NCBI GenBank assembly: GCA_029210205.1
Contig: JARGOD010000032.1
Coordinates: forward strand, 1-48,484
DNA length: 48,484 nucleotides
From: Verrucomicrobiales bacterium
GTDB lineage: Bacteria; Verrucomicrobiota; Verrucomicrobiia; Verrucomicrobiales; DEV007
Direction of reading: 5' to 3'
Shown here: positions 26,464-34,401 of the stretch, piece after piece
Numbering within the stretch: position 1 is the first letter of the stretch
Layout of the letters: the number at the start of each line of letters is the position of its first letter
The notes under the pieces: model-generated
Databases searched by the model: none
Told to the model about the DNA's origin: nothing
What the model saw: the letters and a program-made list of their open reading frames with translations, nothing else
Program-made: the position numbers and the translations under genes

Positions 26464-27153
26464 ATGCTCGCCATTTTTGATATCGACGGCACCGTTTGCG
26501 ACACTCAAGACGTTGAAGAGCGTTGCTACGCAACCGCATTCGAAGAGGTTTGCGGAGTCTCGCTTTCCACGCTGGATTGGAACCAGTATCCAGAAGCAAC
26601 GAGTAGCGGAATTTTCCGCTCAGTTCTCAACGATCGTCCTGATCTTTTGAAACTTGAACAAGAGTTCGAATCTCGTTTTGTTCAGCTTTTGAAGGAGGCT
26701 CAACCAGAGTATCCAGCCGACTTTTCTCCCATCTCCGGTGCTGTAGAATTCATCGATCGTCTGTCTGACAGTTCGGGGATTTCAGTTGCCTTTGCCACGG
26801 GGGGATACTACTCAGAAGCCGAGTTTAAGCTGAAGTGCTGTGGCATTGATCTGGCGAAGTTTCCTCAGGCAACCTCCAGTGACGTCCCGGGACGGAGCGA
26901 CATTATCACGCTCGCCGCTCAACGTGCAGGGCTGAGTCTGTCACGGAGTGTCTATTTTGGTGATGCTCTATGGGATATCTCTGCGTGCAATCGGATTCAG
27001 TTGCCGATGATCGGAATCGGTCGCCGAATCGATCAGCTTCGAGAACATGGCCTCACTTGCGCGTTTCGAGACTACTCGAATTCGGATGCCATCTGGAACG
27101 CCTTTCGACGGGCAGCGAATGAAGAGCGTGACTCGCCTGCCAACCCGGCCTGA
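26464..27153 (+). CDS. HAD-superfamily hydrolase
   Basis: 229 residues, 11 bp after the M24-like gene and probably co-transcribed with it. Motif I is I-F-D-I-D-G-T-V-C-D (Asp6, Asp8), motif II F-A-T-G-G-Y, and motif IV Y-F-G-D-A-L-W-D-I-S-A. The motif III lysine is probably in E-F-K-L-K-C-C-G-I. A helical cap separates motifs I and II, as in subfamily IA phosphatases. It ends N-P-A-stop, like the first island GNAT, but this is probably chance. Substrate unknown. Confidence 0.88.
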   Translation: MLAIFDIDGTVCDTQDVEERCYATAFEEVCGVSLSTLDWNQYPEATSSGIFRSVLNDRPDLLKLEQEFESRFVQLLKEAQPEYPADFSPISGAVEFIDRLSDSSGISVAFATGGYYSEAEFKLKCCGIDLAKFPQATSSDVPGRSDIITLAAQRAGLSLSRSVYFGDALWDISACNRIQLPMIGIGRRIDQLREHGLTCAFRDYSNSDAIWNAFRRAANEERDSPANPA

Positions 27154-27243
27154 TTTGACATGCCTCTAATCGATCAGACACTCATTCCTTTTTCAACCCC
27201 TTGCTTCTAGATCTAGTGGCACATCTCAGACTTTTGCATAGAA

Positions 27244-27885
27244 ATGCGGTATCAATTCAAAGCCTTCATTTTTGATCTCGATGGAACACTTGTCGATTCG
27301 GCGGCTATCGTAGAGTTTGTGATGCGGCGGTGGTGTCGCGAGAACGAAATCGAGTACGCGTTGCTTGAGGGTTCTTCCCGTAGTTCAAGAACTGAAGATA
27401 CAGTGCGGAGTCTGGCTCCCCACCTCGATTGCAAACGTGAGGCGGAAGAGATTGAGGCAATTGAAAGAGAGGAATTGAAGAATCTTAAAGAGATCGAAGG
27501 AGCGTTAGCGTTCCTTAAGCGCCTTCCAAAGGATCAATGGGCAGTAGCGACTTCGAGTGATTCACTCACTGCGAAAGCAAAACTCAAGGCTACAGGCATG
27601 CCTTTGCCCAGCGTCTTGATCGGAGGTGACCAAGTTGAGCAAGGAAAGCCGCACCCCGAGGCTTATCTCTCGGCAACGAAACGTCTGAAACGATTGCCCG
27701 CAGATTGTCTTGCTTTCGAGGATTCGGAAACCGGCATTTCGTCCGCGTTGGCTGCAGGATGCAGTGTGATGGTGGTGGGAGCACAGAGCACGAAATCCAA
27801 CCCTCAGATCATCGGAAGCATCAGGGACTTCGAGGGGATCGATTTCGAGATTGGGCAAAGCTCTTCCTTGACGTTGACATGCTGA
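27244..27885 (+). CDS. HAD-IA hydrolase, sugar-phosphatase/beta-PGM-like
   Basis: 213 residues. Motif I is F-I-F-D-L-D-G-T-L-V-D-S (Asp11, Asp13), motif II V-A-T-S-S-D, motif III G-K-P-H-P-E-A-Y, and motif IV F-E-D-S-E-T-G-I-S-S-A-L-A-A-G. The G-K-P-x-P-E-x-Y and F-E-D-S-x-x-G pairs are those of the sugar-phosphatase and beta-phosphoglucomutase group. It probably dephosphorylates a sugar phosphate in the cytoplasm. Third HAD gene of the array. Confidence 0.9.
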   Translation: MRYQFKAFIFDLDGTLVDSAAIVEFVMRRWCRENEIEYALLEGSSRSSRTEDTVRSLAPHLDCKREAEEIEAIEREELKNLKEIEGALAFLKRLPKDQWAVATSSDSLTAKAKLKATGMPLPSVLIGGDQVEQGKPHPEAYLSATKRLKRLPADCLAFEDSETGISSALAAGCSVMVVGAQSTKSNPQIIGSIRDFEGIDFEIGQSSSLTLTC

Positions 27886-27932
27886 TCAATGCCGAATGAC
27901 TATTCCAACCTAGAGACGCTTCACCGAAAGGC

Positions 27933-28346
27933 ATGAACCTTGAGATCACATCAGAACCGGATCCGGCGGACGAAAACAAGATCATTGCCGAGACCCGCAG
28001 TTTCAATCTCAAGTGCATGCCCGACGACGTGAAGCCTCTGTGTGTCTTCGATCGATTGGCGGACGGACAGATTATCGGCGGGCTGACAGGTAAAACTTTT
28101 TGGAATTATCTGGATGTCTCGTTCCTTTGGGTTGCCGAAGCCTACCGAAATCAAGGCCGGGCGACGGCTATCTTAGAAGCTGCCGAGAACGAGGCAGTTG
28201 CGCGAGGCTGCGAACACGTGTTGCTCGACACCTACAGTTTTCAGGCTCTGGGGTTCTACACGAGACTTGGCTACGTCGAATTTGGAACTCTCGATTACTA
28301 TGCTGGTGATCACACGAGGCACTTTCTTCGCAAGAACCTGCGGTGA
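27933..28346 (+). CDS. GNAT family acetyltransferase
   Basis: 137 residues, short for the family but complete. The central strand I-I-G-G-L-T-G-K is followed by F-L-W-V-A-E-A-Y-R-N-Q-G-R-A-T-A-I-L (motif A) and L-L-D-T-Y-S-F-Q-A-L-G-F-Y-T-R-L-G-Y (motif B). It is the closest relative in the window of the GNAT at 23163, sharing the G-G-L-x-G and D-T-x-S-(Y/F)-Q-A-x-G-F-Y blocks. It is last in the plus-strand run before the convergent citrate synthase gene, with 71 bp between the stops. Confidence 0.88.
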   Translation: MNLEITSEPDPADENKIIAETRSFNLKCMPDDVKPLCVFDRLADGQIIGGLTGKTFWNYLDVSFLWVAEAYRNQGRATAILEAAENEAVARGCEHVLLDTYSFQALGFYTRLGYVEFGTLDYYAGDHTRHFLRKNLR

Positions 28347-28417
28347 AGCTTCGGCGAAAAGAACCTTCGCAGATGAGGACATCTCCTTCGACAAAATCTA
28401 CGACCTTTCGAAGAGTT

Positions 28418-29644
28418 TCATTCGTTATATTCCGCGCGTGGTCGGAGTATACCCAATCGTTTTCGTTGCTCCAGAATGTGGGCGACCCATCCTGCAAGTC
28501 TCCCAATCAGGAACAAGCTGGTAGCCTTTTTCTTCGAGAGTTCCATCGCAGAAACCAGCATAGCCAACCCCATGTCCATGGACGGCTTAAAGTCACTCGC
28601 TTGATCCATAAATTCCACCAAGTTGCATAGATGTGCCAAATCGTCTGACTCGGGGTTTACAGATAAGGCAGCTTCCATAATTGGTTGAAAACGAGGATCA
28701 CCGTTTGCGTACAGTTTGTGGCCGAATCCAGGGATCAGTTCCCCTCGCTCCAAGTGGGCTTTTGCGACATCTGATGCATTTCCGTGCTGATTGATTTCTC
28801 CAAGAAGAGCGAGAATCCGGACAACGGCTTGTCCATGTTTCGGTCCAGAATAGGCTCCAATTGCAGAACTGAGACCGGAATAAAGATCTGCCCCTGTTGA
28901 AGCAGCAATGCGAGCTGCGAAGGTGGATGCGTTTAATTCGTGCTCGGCACACAGGATCAAAGCCGTGTCGATTGCTCGATGCACCTTTTGCTCGGGAAGC
29001 CCTAGGGCCTTTTCCAGTATTCGCGAAACAGATTGCTGTTGGATCGATTCGCGGACTAACGAGGGGGACTCCGGTAGTGCGACACTGGCAGCGATCATCT
29101 GAATGAGATGCCTCGCTCTCCCAAGCTCAGCTTCCTGTGATCTCAAGTGTCGGTCTGGATCACGAGCTGCCACGTAGGGTAGCAGCATTGCCACCGTAGT
29201 TGGAAACGGGACGTCGTCTGGGAGAAATTCGCAGGGAAGAAACGTCGATATGGAATCAGCCGACCATTGCGGATCAGTCTCTGGCTGTTTCCCAGTCCAC
29301 AGCAATTCGGAGGCGAATTCGAAACTGCGTTCCTCTTTCACGATTTCCAGCGGTGAAACCCCTCGATAAGTCAACATCCCATCCTGAATGCAGCTTACTG
29401 AGGTTTGGATAACAGGTTGCCCCCAATTCATTGCCTCGGCAGCGACAGGCCCATGCCCTGAACGAGCTTCAGATTTTCTCTTCAAACGCAGGATATCTGC
29501 AGTCAGGTAACGAGTCTTTTTTCTGCCCCGCTTTTCTTTCTCAATCAGGCCGCGACTGACATAGCTGTACAAAGTGGCAGGTTTGATATCGAGAATCCGA
29601 CAGGCTTCATCTGTCGGGATAAAAGTTGGATATTGATTATTCAA
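28418..29644 (-). CDS. Citrate synthase homologue fused to an N-terminal helix-turn-helix
   Basis: 408 residues. The start is TTG at 29644, since an in-frame TGA lies immediately upstream and no ATG occurs before residue 60. Residues 11-55 form a MerR/excisionase-type winged helix (D-E-A-C-R-I-L-D-I-K-P-A-T-L-Y-S-Y-V-S) with a basic wing. The rest is a citrate-synthase fold with H in G-P-K-H-G-Q, H in G-F-G-H-K-L-Y, and Asp in K-P-S-M-D-M-G, so the catalytic triad appears kept. It could condense acetyl-CoA with an oxoacid, sense one of these, or do both while binding DNA. It is divergent from a second citrate synthase across a palindrome-rich region, suggesting control of that gene and itself. 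Confidence 0.88.
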   Translation of the reverse strand: MNNQYPTFIPTDEACRILDIKPATLYSYVSRGLIEKEKRGRKKTRYLTADILRLKRKSEARSGHGPVAAEAMNWGQPVIQTSVSCIQDGMLTYRGVSPLEIVKEERSFEFASELLWTGKQPETDPQWSADSISTFLPCEFLPDDVPFPTTVAMLLPYVAARDPDRHLRSQEAELGRARHLIQMIAASVALPESPSLVRESIQQQSVSRILEKALGLPEQKVHRAIDTALILCAEHELNASTFAARIAASTGADLYSGLSSAIGAYSGPKHGQAVVRILALLGEINQHGNASDVAKAHLERGELIPGFGHKLYANGDPRFQPIMEAALSVNPESDDLAHLCNLVEFMDQASDFKPSMDMGLAMLVSAMELSKKKATSLFLIGRLAGWVAHILEQRKRLGILRPRAEYNE

Positions 29645-29648
29645 TCAA
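29630..29648. promoter_or_regulatory. Palindrome at the start of the HTH-citrate synthase gene
   Basis: TTGATT and AATCAA face each other with a 4 bp centre (29633-29648). The element also contains the half-site ATATTGA (29630-29636) seen in the second palindrome at 29707. It overlaps the TTG start codon, so binding there would block translation start or transcription. Candidate operator for autoregulation. Confidence 0.45.
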
Positions 29649-29706
29649 GATTTACAGAGCTTATTTGCCCAATAATTTGGGGGAACTGTGAACGAGAGCA
29701 ATCCTT

Positions 29707-29727
29707 ATATTGACTTTCGATCAATAT
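29707..29727. promoter_or_regulatory. Palindrome upstream of the second citrate synthase
   Basis: ATATTGA and TCAATAT form a perfect 7 bp inverted repeat with a 7 bp spacer, ending 12 bp before the ATG at 29740. The half-site is the same as at 29630. It is a candidate operator for the HTH-citrate synthase. Confidence 0.5.
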
Positions 29728-29739
29728 TTTATCCCATCC

Positions 29740-30822
29740 ATGAAATCAATGAAAGACCTCTCTATTGGACTCGAAGGAGTTGTTGTAGCCGAAACTGAAT
29801 TAAGTCACGTCGATGGCCTTGAGGGCCAGTTGCTCATTCGTGGGCAATGTGTCGAAGCGATTGCTGGAAATCTGACTTTCGAGGAATGCGCCGCGCTGCT
29901 CTGGACCGGTTCGACGTCACCTGATTTCCGTGAAAAATTGGGGCGGTCACGTTTTCAGGCGTGGCATCAGCTTTCGCGGCAACCACAACTTCTAACTTTG
30001 CACAATCCGATGGACGCTATTCGTGGGTTTGTCGGTGGTTTCGACGCTACAGGAGATCTGTTCGAGGATGCCTTGACTGTAACCGGAGCCATTCCAGTCA
30101 TGGTCGCTGCTTGGTCACGACGGAAAAACGGTGAAGACCCGATCGAACCCGATCCCCGTGCCTCCCACGCAGAGGACTTTCTTCAGATGATAAGAAACAA
30201 GAGTGCTAACGAAAGCAAGATCGCAGCGCTCGACGCGTATCTGGTGACAGTCATCGACCACAGTCTCAATGCTTCGACCTTTGCAGCCAGGGTCGTCGCT
30301 TCAACGCGTTCCGATCTGATATCGGCTATCACCGCAGCCATCGGAGCTCTAAAAGGGCCATTGCATGGCGGCGCCCCTGGCCCAGTTCTCGATATGTTAG
30401 ACGAAGTGGGCGAACCACATAGGGCACATGGTTGGGTCCGGGCCGAATTAGATAAGGGCAACCGAATTATGGGAATGGGACATCGGATCTATCGAGTTCG
30501 CGATCCGAGAGCCCTGGTGCTTGAGCGCTGCATCGATCGAATGTCTACTTCCTCCGAGACTGCAGAGCGAATTAAATTGGCTAAGGCTGTAGAGTCTGCC
30601 GCTCTGAAGGAACTCGCAATTAGGAAGCCGGATAGAAAGCTTTGTGCCAATGTGGAATTCTATACGGCAGTGCTTCTAGAAGCCGTCGGGTTGCCCCGAA
30701 ATCTTTTTTCCCCGACCTTTGCAGTGGGAAGAGTCGCAGGATGGTGTGCTCACGTGATGGAGGAGCAAAGATGTGGCAAATTGATTCGGCCGACGGCAAA
30801 GTATGTGGGCCCCCGTCCTTGA
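29740..30822 (+). CDS. Citrate/methylcitrate synthase family protein
   Basis: 360 residues from ATG 29740; an upstream TTG at 29710 would lie inside the palindrome, and an ATG at 29749 is also possible. Citrate-synthase histidines are in G-P-L-H-G-G-A-P and G-M-G-H-R-I-Y. At the usual N-V-D-F-Y position the sequence is N-V-E-F-Y, so the catalytic Asp is Glu; I recall this variant from a bacterial citrate/methylcitrate synthase subgroup. It probably joins an acyl-CoA to oxaloacetate or a similar oxoacid. Divergent from the HTH-fused homologue, with which it may form a sensor-effector or hetero-oligomer pair. Confidence 0.88.
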   Translation: MKSMKDLSIGLEGVVVAETELSHVDGLEGQLLIRGQCVEAIAGNLTFEECAALLWTGSTSPDFREKLGRSRFQAWHQLSRQPQLLTLHNPMDAIRGFVGGFDATGDLFEDALTVTGAIPVMVAAWSRRKNGEDPIEPDPRASHAEDFLQMIRNKSANESKIAALDAYLVTVIDHSLNASTFAARVVASTRSDLISAITAAIGALKGPLHGGAPGPVLDMLDEVGEPHRAHGWVRAELDKGNRIMGMGHRIYRVRDPRALVLERCIDRMSTSSETAERIKLAKAVESAALKELAIRKPDRKLCANVEFYTAVLLEAVGLPRNLFSPTFAVGRVAGWCAHVMEEQRCGKLIRPTAKYVGPRP

Positions 30823-30860
30823 CCTGGCGGTTGCCCCTAAACTAAATAGCCTTGGACGAA

Positions 30861-31463
30861 ATGAAGCACCAACTTGATCAGGAGATCTCAGTAGTAAACG
30901 CGCTCACGGGCAATCCCTATCTGTTGCTCCCCATTTCGAAGCTGGAAGCCTCACCTGCGAATCTCGATGACATCACTGCGATCTGTAATCAGGAACTCGT
31001 CTACAAATGGTGCTTTCGATCACTTTGCGATGGCAAACCCTATCCCCCTACGATGGCCTCCGATTGGATCAACTGGGGTACGGAAGGCTGGGAAAAGGGG
31101 ACTCATTTTGTCTACGTGGTTACCAGTTCTGACGGAAGAGTTGCCGCTGCTTGTGACATCAAGAGCGCAGACCTGAAGAGAGCCGAAATTGGCTATTGGT
31201 CGAGCGCAGATCATCGGGGCATCATGACCAATGCAGTTCGAAAACTGATTCAACTTGCGGACAATGCAGGGTTCCGAGTTCTCTTCGCTGACATCCATCC
31301 GGAAAATCGACGCTCACTAGCTGTCATTAAAAGATGCGGATTTCATCAAGTGGATCGGCGGCCAACGATTGAAGGCCATATCCCTTTCGATCGAATTCAC
31401 TCGAACAGAAAAGGCGGCGAAAATGAAAAGCCTTCTCTACGGTCCAATCCCAACGTGGGTTGA
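30861..31463 (+). CDS. GNAT family acetyltransferase (RimJ/RimL-like)
   Basis: 200 residues from ATG 30861; the in-frame TTG at 30852 is less likely. The N-terminus (L-L-P-I-S-K-L-E-A-S-P-A-N-L-D-D) and the A-E-I-G-Y-W-S-S-A-D-H-R-G-I-M-T-N-A motif A fit ribosomal-protein or amine acetyltransferases. Motif B is F-A-D-I-H-P-E-N-R-R-S-L-A-V-I-K-R-C-G-F. The acetyl-CoA loop H-R-G-I-M lacks the second glycine of R-G-x-G. It starts 38 bp after the citrate synthase stop, so it may share its transcript. Confidence 0.87.
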   Translation: MKHQLDQEISVVNALTGNPYLLLPISKLEASPANLDDITAICNQELVYKWCFRSLCDGKPYPPTMASDWINWGTEGWEKGTHFVYVVTSSDGRVAAACDIKSADLKRAEIGYWSSADHRGIMTNAVRKLIQLADNAGFRVLFADIHPENRRSLAVIKRCGFHQVDRRPTIEGHIPFDRIHSNRKGGENEKPSLRSNPNVG

Positions 31464-31539
31464 GCATTCAACGATCTATCGCATAGTTAATGCAAACTGT
31501 CGGCGTGCAGCGAATCCACTTTAACCTTCTGCCAAACAA

Positions 31540-32040
31540 ATGGTCTCACTTAGAGAAGCATCGGAGAAAGATATAGACGCTCTTCACGAAATATATTCCC
31601 ACGAAACTGTCTCACCCAACATGGGCTTTGATCCATGCTCAAGAGACGAATTTGAAGAGATTTACAGGGAATTTTCTACGGCTGGACAGATACTCGTCGG
31701 AGAAGATCACCATGGAGTCATGGCGGTATGCCTTGTGAATCGGCGAAAATTTCGCCTTCGTCATTCGGCTTACGTTGGCTCGCTGGCGGTCCATTTTTCT
31801 GCACAAGGATCGGGAGTGGGTCGGGAATTTTTCGGCAGCATCATCGATCAATTGATCGATGAAGGATTTTCCCGGATCGAGTTACTCGTAGCTACGGACA
31901 ACAAAATCGCGATTGAGTTCTTTCAGAAGTTAGGGTTTGAAGTCGAAGGCACTCACATCGACTATTTTTCCCGTGCAGGAAGTGATTCTTTGTTTAGCGA
32001 ACATACGATGGCTCTCCTGACGAGTCGCAATCCAGGCTAA
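31540..32040 (+). CDS. GNAT family acetyltransferase
   Basis: 166 residues, beginning V-S-L-R-E-A-S-E-K-D-I-D-A-L. Motif A is V-G-S-L-A-V-H-F-S-A-Q-G-S-G-V-G-R-E-F, with a complete Q-G-S-G-V-G acetyl-CoA loop, and motif B is V-A-T-D-N-K-I-A-I-E-F-F-Q-K-L-G-F-E-V-E-G-T. The layout resembles L-amino-acid acetyltransferases of the YhhY type. Substrate unknown. Own leader of 76 bp. Confidence 0.9.
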   Translation: MVSLREASEKDIDALHEIYSHETVSPNMGFDPCSRDEFEEIYREFSTAGQILVGEDHHGVMAVCLVNRRKFRLRHSAYVGSLAVHFSAQGSGVGREFFGSIIDQLIDEGFSRIELLVATDNKIAIEFFQKLGFEVEGTHIDYFSRAGSDSLFSEHTMALLTSRNPG

Positions 32041-32144
32041 GAGGGATTCGCTGCCCTCCGTCGAGTCGAAAGTCCGTATTTTAATTCAGGAGTCAGCTTG
32101 CATGTTCTTCCTGTAGCAACATCGTTTTAACATCCAGAAAAGAA

Positions 32145-32705
32145 ATGATACGCGGAGAGAAAGTGATTTTGCGAACGTTCCGGGAAAGGGATCTGGATCC
32201 GTATGTTGAGATCGTCAATGATTCTGCCAGCCTCACACCCTACTGGCCGGCATTTTTGCAATCAGAGCCTAACCTGCGTAAGGAGTTCTCTGAGAGTGGT
32301 TTCTTGAAAGAGGATTACAAGGTCCTGCTAGTGACCGACAAAGAGGGGGCTTTCATCGGTGAGGTAACCTCATTCAAGACGTCACCTAATCTTCAGGGAC
32401 CTGAGGTTGCCTATCGGATTTTTCGAGAGGAGAACCGAAGGAAGGGCTACGCGACCGAAGCATTGAGACTCTTTTCTGCCTATCTCTTTCGTTCTGAGGC
32501 GAATATTCTTCGTTTAACGGCCATGATCAGGACGGACAATGCTGCCAGCATCAGCCTGATTCAGAAGTGTGGTTACCAAAAAGAGGGCACGCTGAGGAAT
32601 GCAGAGATGCACAGTGGAGTGCCTCACTCCTACGAGGTATTTTCCTTGCTGAGGGACGAATGCCCTAAACTTGAAGAGCTCACCAACGATGCCCCTTCTG
32701 GTTAG
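32145..32705 (+). CDS. GNAT family acetyltransferase (RimJ/RimL-like)
   Basis: 186 residues, beginning I-R-G-E-K-V-I-L-R-T-F-R-E-R-D-L-D-P. Motif A is P-E-V-A-Y-R-I-F-R-E-E-N-R-R-K-G-Y-A-T-E, with the RimJ/RimL form R-K-G-Y-A-T-E-A-L, and motif B is T-A-M-I-R-T-D-N-A-A-S-I-S-L-I-Q-K-C-G-Y. The ending E-G-T-L-R-N-A-E-M is also typical of that subfamily. It probably acetylates an alpha-amino group on protein or a small molecule. Confidence 0.91.
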   Translation: MIRGEKVILRTFRERDLDPYVEIVNDSASLTPYWPAFLQSEPNLRKEFSESGFLKEDYKVLLVTDKEGAFIGEVTSFKTSPNLQGPEVAYRIFREENRRKGYATEALRLFSAYLFRSEANILRLTAMIRTDNAASISLIQKCGYQKEGTLRNAEMHSGVPHSYEVFSLLRDECPKLEELTNDAPSG

Positions 32706-33082
32706 GCGGCTGCCAAGACACAATGGAAAGGAAGACTTTGGCCGGCTCCCAAAACAAGTCAGCACGGTTCTCTCATCTCTTTGGATGCGCAGACCGGTGC
32801 TTCCATAGGGTTTCAGATCAAATCAGCGGAAACTTTCGCACCAAGATATGAATCATCCTCTCAGAGAACGGTTTCTTCGATTCGCGAATTCGGAGTGCTG
32901 TGGCTCTTCCTAGCGTTATTATCATCATTCTCTGTCCATCGCAAAGAATGAGGGCCTGACCGCCCTCCGTCTCAAGGTATCCTTCTTCCAAAACGGGGTC
33001 GAAAAAATGTTCCGCTCGCTACCCCTGGCGGTCATGCCGGGAGGTTTGACCGGATCCCCGCGTGAGTTGTTAAGTTGGCAAT
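32706..33082. other. Intergenic region between acetyltransferase genes
   Basis: 377 bp. It contains a small hairpin (GAGGGC/GCCCTC at about 32950-32967) and, on the minus strand, a start-less open frame listed separately as a possible gene remnant. No complete gene, promoter or repeat could be assigned with confidence. Confidence 0.5.
32818..33018 (-). pseudogene. Possible start-less gene remnant
   Basis: A 66-codon open frame on the minus strand reads protein-like (E-E-G-Y-L-E-T-E-G-G-Q-A-L-I-L-C-D-G, then I-I-T-L-G-R-A-T-A-L-R-I-R-E-S). It has no ATG before its middle and a stop just upstream. Its strand is opposite to all neighbours. It could be the 3' end of a gene truncated by recombination, or a chance frame. 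The family is not recognised. Confidence 0.2.
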
Positions 33083-33574
33083 GTGAACGTCCCTAAAGCC
33101 CGAAAGCAAAAAGTGAATCAACTCCCGACACCTCCCTCTTTTTTGAGCTATGAAGAGGTCACGATTGTCTTCAGCGGAATGACTGATGGTGACGATGAGC
33201 GAGGATTCGTTCCGGGATATCACTTCAAGATTCTCAATGCCGACTCGAAAGAGATGGGACACTTGAATTTTCGAGTCGGCGATACCGAGCATATAAGGAT
33301 GGCGGCAGGTCACATCGGATTTGAAGTGGCTGAACAGCGCCGGGGTAATCGATACGCCTTTAAAGCCTGTCGCGCTGCGGCCCCCTGGGTTTCGGAGGTT
33401 TCAGGCAGTGTCCTGATTACGGTCGATCCGGACAACCTTCCCAGCATTAGGACTATCGAGAAACTTGGTGCTGCTTTTCTCGATGAAGTGGATGTGCCAC
33501 AAGGCGACCCCCATTTTCTGAAAGGATCTCTACGAAAGCGTCGTTATCTATGGGAGCCAACCTTGGGGAGTTGA
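33083..33574 (+). CDS. GNAT-like acetyltransferase
   Basis: 163 residues from a GTG start at 33083. The core strand F-R-V-G-D-T-E-H-I-R is followed by motif A, A-A-G-H-I-G-F-E-V-A-E-Q-R-R-G-N-R-Y-A, and a motif B-like end, I-T-V-D-P-D-N-L-P-S-I-R-T-I-E-K-L-G-A. The order matches RimJ/RimL-type GNATs in which Q-R-R-G-N-R-Y-A replaces the standard loop. The first 25 residues, basic and polar, may be an over-long N-terminus. Substrate unknown. Confidence 0.8.
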   Translation: MNVPKARKQKVNQLPTPPSFLSYEEVTIVFSGMTDGDDERGFVPGYHFKILNADSKEMGHLNFRVGDTEHIRMAAGHIGFEVAEQRRGNRYAFKACRAAAPWVSEVSGSVLITVDPDNLPSIRTIEKLGAAFLDEVDVPQGDPHFLKGSLRKRRYLWEPTLGS

Positions 33575-33645
33575 TCCGATGCCTCCGCTTAGAGAAGTAA
33601 TCGACTCTTCAGTATTAGGACTCCAGAAGTCAACCTCCCGGAATC

Positions 33646-34254
33646 ATGCACGAACTCATCAAAGAAATCCGAGCCCTGGCCCAAACGGGGCTACACTACA
33701 CCAAGGATCCGTTCGACCGTGAGAGATTCGAACGCCTCATCGCAATTGCTTCAGAACTCTTTACGAGCTTGAGTGACACGGATCTTGAGTCCGTGGAGCG
33801 ATTCTTTATTCCTGAAACCGGATACGCCACCCCAAAAGTCGATTTGAGGGCCTGCGTGTTCAGGGACGACAAAGTGTTGCTCGTCAAAGAACGCTCGGAC
33901 GATCTCTGGGCTCTCCCAGGAGGATGGGCAGACCAGAATGAATCTCCACGTGAGGGGATTGTCAGAGAGATCAAAGAAGAATCAGGATTCGATGCAGAGA
34001 TTCATTCCCTCTACGCGATCAAGGATCGCGACCGGAATCCTTACAAGCCAAAGTATCCCGTTAGCCTCTACAAGATGTTCTTTACAGCAACTGTAACAGG
34101 TGGAAGACCGCTGGAGAATTTGGAAGTATCCGAGATCGGTTTCTTTGAGGAAGATGACTTGCCACCACTCTCCGAAGCACGAGTTTTGCCACCGGACATC
34201 AAGGAAGGATTTCGTGCATTCAGAGACCAATCGCGGATGTGCACCTTCGACTGA
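33646..34254 (+). CDS. Nudix hydrolase with N-terminal helical domain
   Basis: 202 residues. An N-terminal helical segment (about 1-60) of the kind found in ADP-ribose or UDP-X pyrophosphatases precedes the Nudix fold. The Nudix box G-x5-E-x7-R-E-x-x-E-E-x-G is complete in G-W-A-D-Q-N-E-S-P-R-E-G-I-V-R-E-I-K-E-E, followed by S-G-F. The three glutamates of R-E-x-x-E-E bind the metal. It hydrolyses a nucleoside diphosphate linked to another moiety; which one is not evident. Confidence 0.92.
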   Translation: MHELIKEIRALAQTGLHYTKDPFDRERFERLIAIASELFTSLSDTDLESVERFFIPETGYATPKVDLRACVFRDDKVLLVKERSDDLWALPGGWADQNESPREGIVREIKEESGFDAEIHSLYAIKDRDRNPYKPKYPVSLYKMFFTATVTGGRPLENLEVSEIGFFEEDDLPPLSEARVLPPDIKEGFRAFRDQSRMCTFD

Positions 34255-34315
34255 TTTCGTGAAGAAACTTTCCGATCAGGGCGAAGGCGCCAAGTTTGAT
34301 GAGGTTTCGAGTTGA

Positions 34316-34344
34316 TTGACTTCCCTGATTCGAATCCTTACCGT
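34316..34344 (+). promoter_or_regulatory. Sigma-70-type cassette promoter
   Basis: TTGACT, a 17 bp spacer and TACCGT lie 58 bp upstream of the next ATG, with the -35 inside CGAGTTGATTGACTTCC. Third copy of the pattern seen at 21736 and 24276. Confidence 0.48.
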
Positions 34345-34401
34345 CCTTTCGAGATCGCGCTCCCGTATCGGGCTGGCATCTCTTGAAAGAACTGTGATGA
34401 A

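Noticed and set aside
24229..32708. GTTRRRY sequences at gene ends (GTTGGGC 24229, GTTGAGC about 31458, GTTAGGC 32702) as integron attC sites
   Set aside because: They lie at stop codons in the wrong orientation and order for attC, no partner RYYYAAC with a hairpin was found, and about 18 chance matches are expected in 18 kb.
32950..32967. GAGGGC/GCCCTC hairpin as a terminator of the preceding GNAT
   Set aside because: It lies about 245 bp after the stop and no T-run follows; at most it is a minor structure.
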